The position numbers were made by a program, and so were the translations under genes. The notes below the pieces were generated by a model. It saw only the letters and a list, made by a program, of their open reading frames with translations. It made no database searches and was not told the origin of the DNA. DNA of 64,000 bases from Brevundimonas sp. AJA228-03 (GTDB lineage: Bacteria; Pseudomonadota; Alphaproteobacteria; Caulobacterales; Caulobacteraceae), in NCBI RefSeq assembly GCF_017795885.1, contig NZ_CP059297.1, positions 2,361,001 to 2,425,000 of the forward strand, read 5' to 3'. Below are positions 63,912 to 64,000 of the stretch, piece by piece (positions within the stretch are counted from its first letter, which is position 1; every line of letters begins with the position of its first letter).

Positions 63912-64000
63912 TCATCCGCCGACATGCGTGACCCCGCCCATATACGGCACCAGGGCCGCCGGGACCGCGATCCGGCCGCCTTCGTCCTGATAGTTTTCCA
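63912..64000 (-). CDS. serS: Seryl-tRNA synthetase, C-terminal end only
   Basis: The last 29 codons are in the window: ENYQDEGGRIAVPAALVPYM, GGVTHVGG and the TGA stop at 63912-63914. This matches the usual SerRS ending (motif 3 lies outside the window). SerS charges tRNA(Ser). It is upstream of surE on the same strand, the common serS-surE order, and the stop is one base away from the large repeat. Confidence 0.88.
   Translation of the reverse strand, partial: ENYQDEGGRIAVPAALVPYMGGVTHVGG

Overview
The window reads as chromosomal DNA of a Caulobacteraceae alphaproteobacterium, most like Brevundimonas. The evidence is high GC, very dense gene packing, a fliX / flgI-cheL-flbY flagellar locus with a sigma-54 promoter and an ftr-like dyad, an hfsD/hfsA/hfsB-like holdfast export trio, an alphaproteobacterial LexA box (GTTC-N7-GTTC) before uvrA, and single-cysteine DksA. 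Genus assignment is inference. No tRNA, rRNA, CRISPR array or insertion sequence was recognised.

Layout. 1-8 kb: end of yaaA, 3-hydroxybutyrate dehydrogenase with a patatin-like hydrolase, a VOC protein, an SGNH hydrolase, Sua5, YceI with cytochrome b561, and an acyl-CoA dehydrogenase. 8-11.2 kb: three exopolysaccharide export genes around a divergent promoter with a CtrA-like box. 11.2-16 kb: an SDR, a dienoyl-CoA isomerase-like crotonase, a decayed SOUL haem-binding lipoprotein, a Sel1-like protein, a GST and a repeat-rich RcnB-like protein. 16-27.5 kb: an I78 inhibitor-like lipoprotein, holC, pepA, then lptF-lptG-lptD-surA-pdxA-rsmA-aminotransferase, an envelope biogenesis cluster. 27.5-35.8 kb (minus strand): fhs, gmk, yicC, mltG, fabF, acpP, fabG, fabD. 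35.9-37.9 kb: a ParD/ParE-like pair, then rpsF-rpsR-rplI. 38-43.3 kb: TonB-dependent receptor, small periplasmic protein, dnaB, dksA. 43.5-47.7 kb: fliX, flgI-cheL-flbY and an EAL phosphodiesterase. 47.8-55.2 kb: SOS-regulated uvrA, three tandem related membrane proteins, trmFO. 55.5-64 kb (minus strand): a lower-GC DUF5677-like gene, a squalene/phytoene synthase-like gene, a PuuD-like membrane protein, secF-secD-yajC, an nlpD-like LysM/LytM lipoprotein, pcm, surE and the 3' end of serS.

The most unusual content is repetitive DNA in housekeeping loci. A short palindromic element of about 28 bp occurs twice upstream of acpP, and a diverged copy is inserted in frame inside surE, adding about 13 residues. 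Two intergenic sites, fabG/fabD and nlpD-like/pcm, carry inverted arrays of 7-bp units. The surE-serS junction is a large nested inverted repeat whose arm holds the surE ribosome binding site and reaches within one base of the serS stop codon. Other points are an HfsB-like ATPase without its P-loop lysine, the SOUL pseudogene, and a toxin-antitoxin pair in the divergent spacer between fabD and rpsF. All functional names come from reading motifs and gene order by eye; no database search was run.
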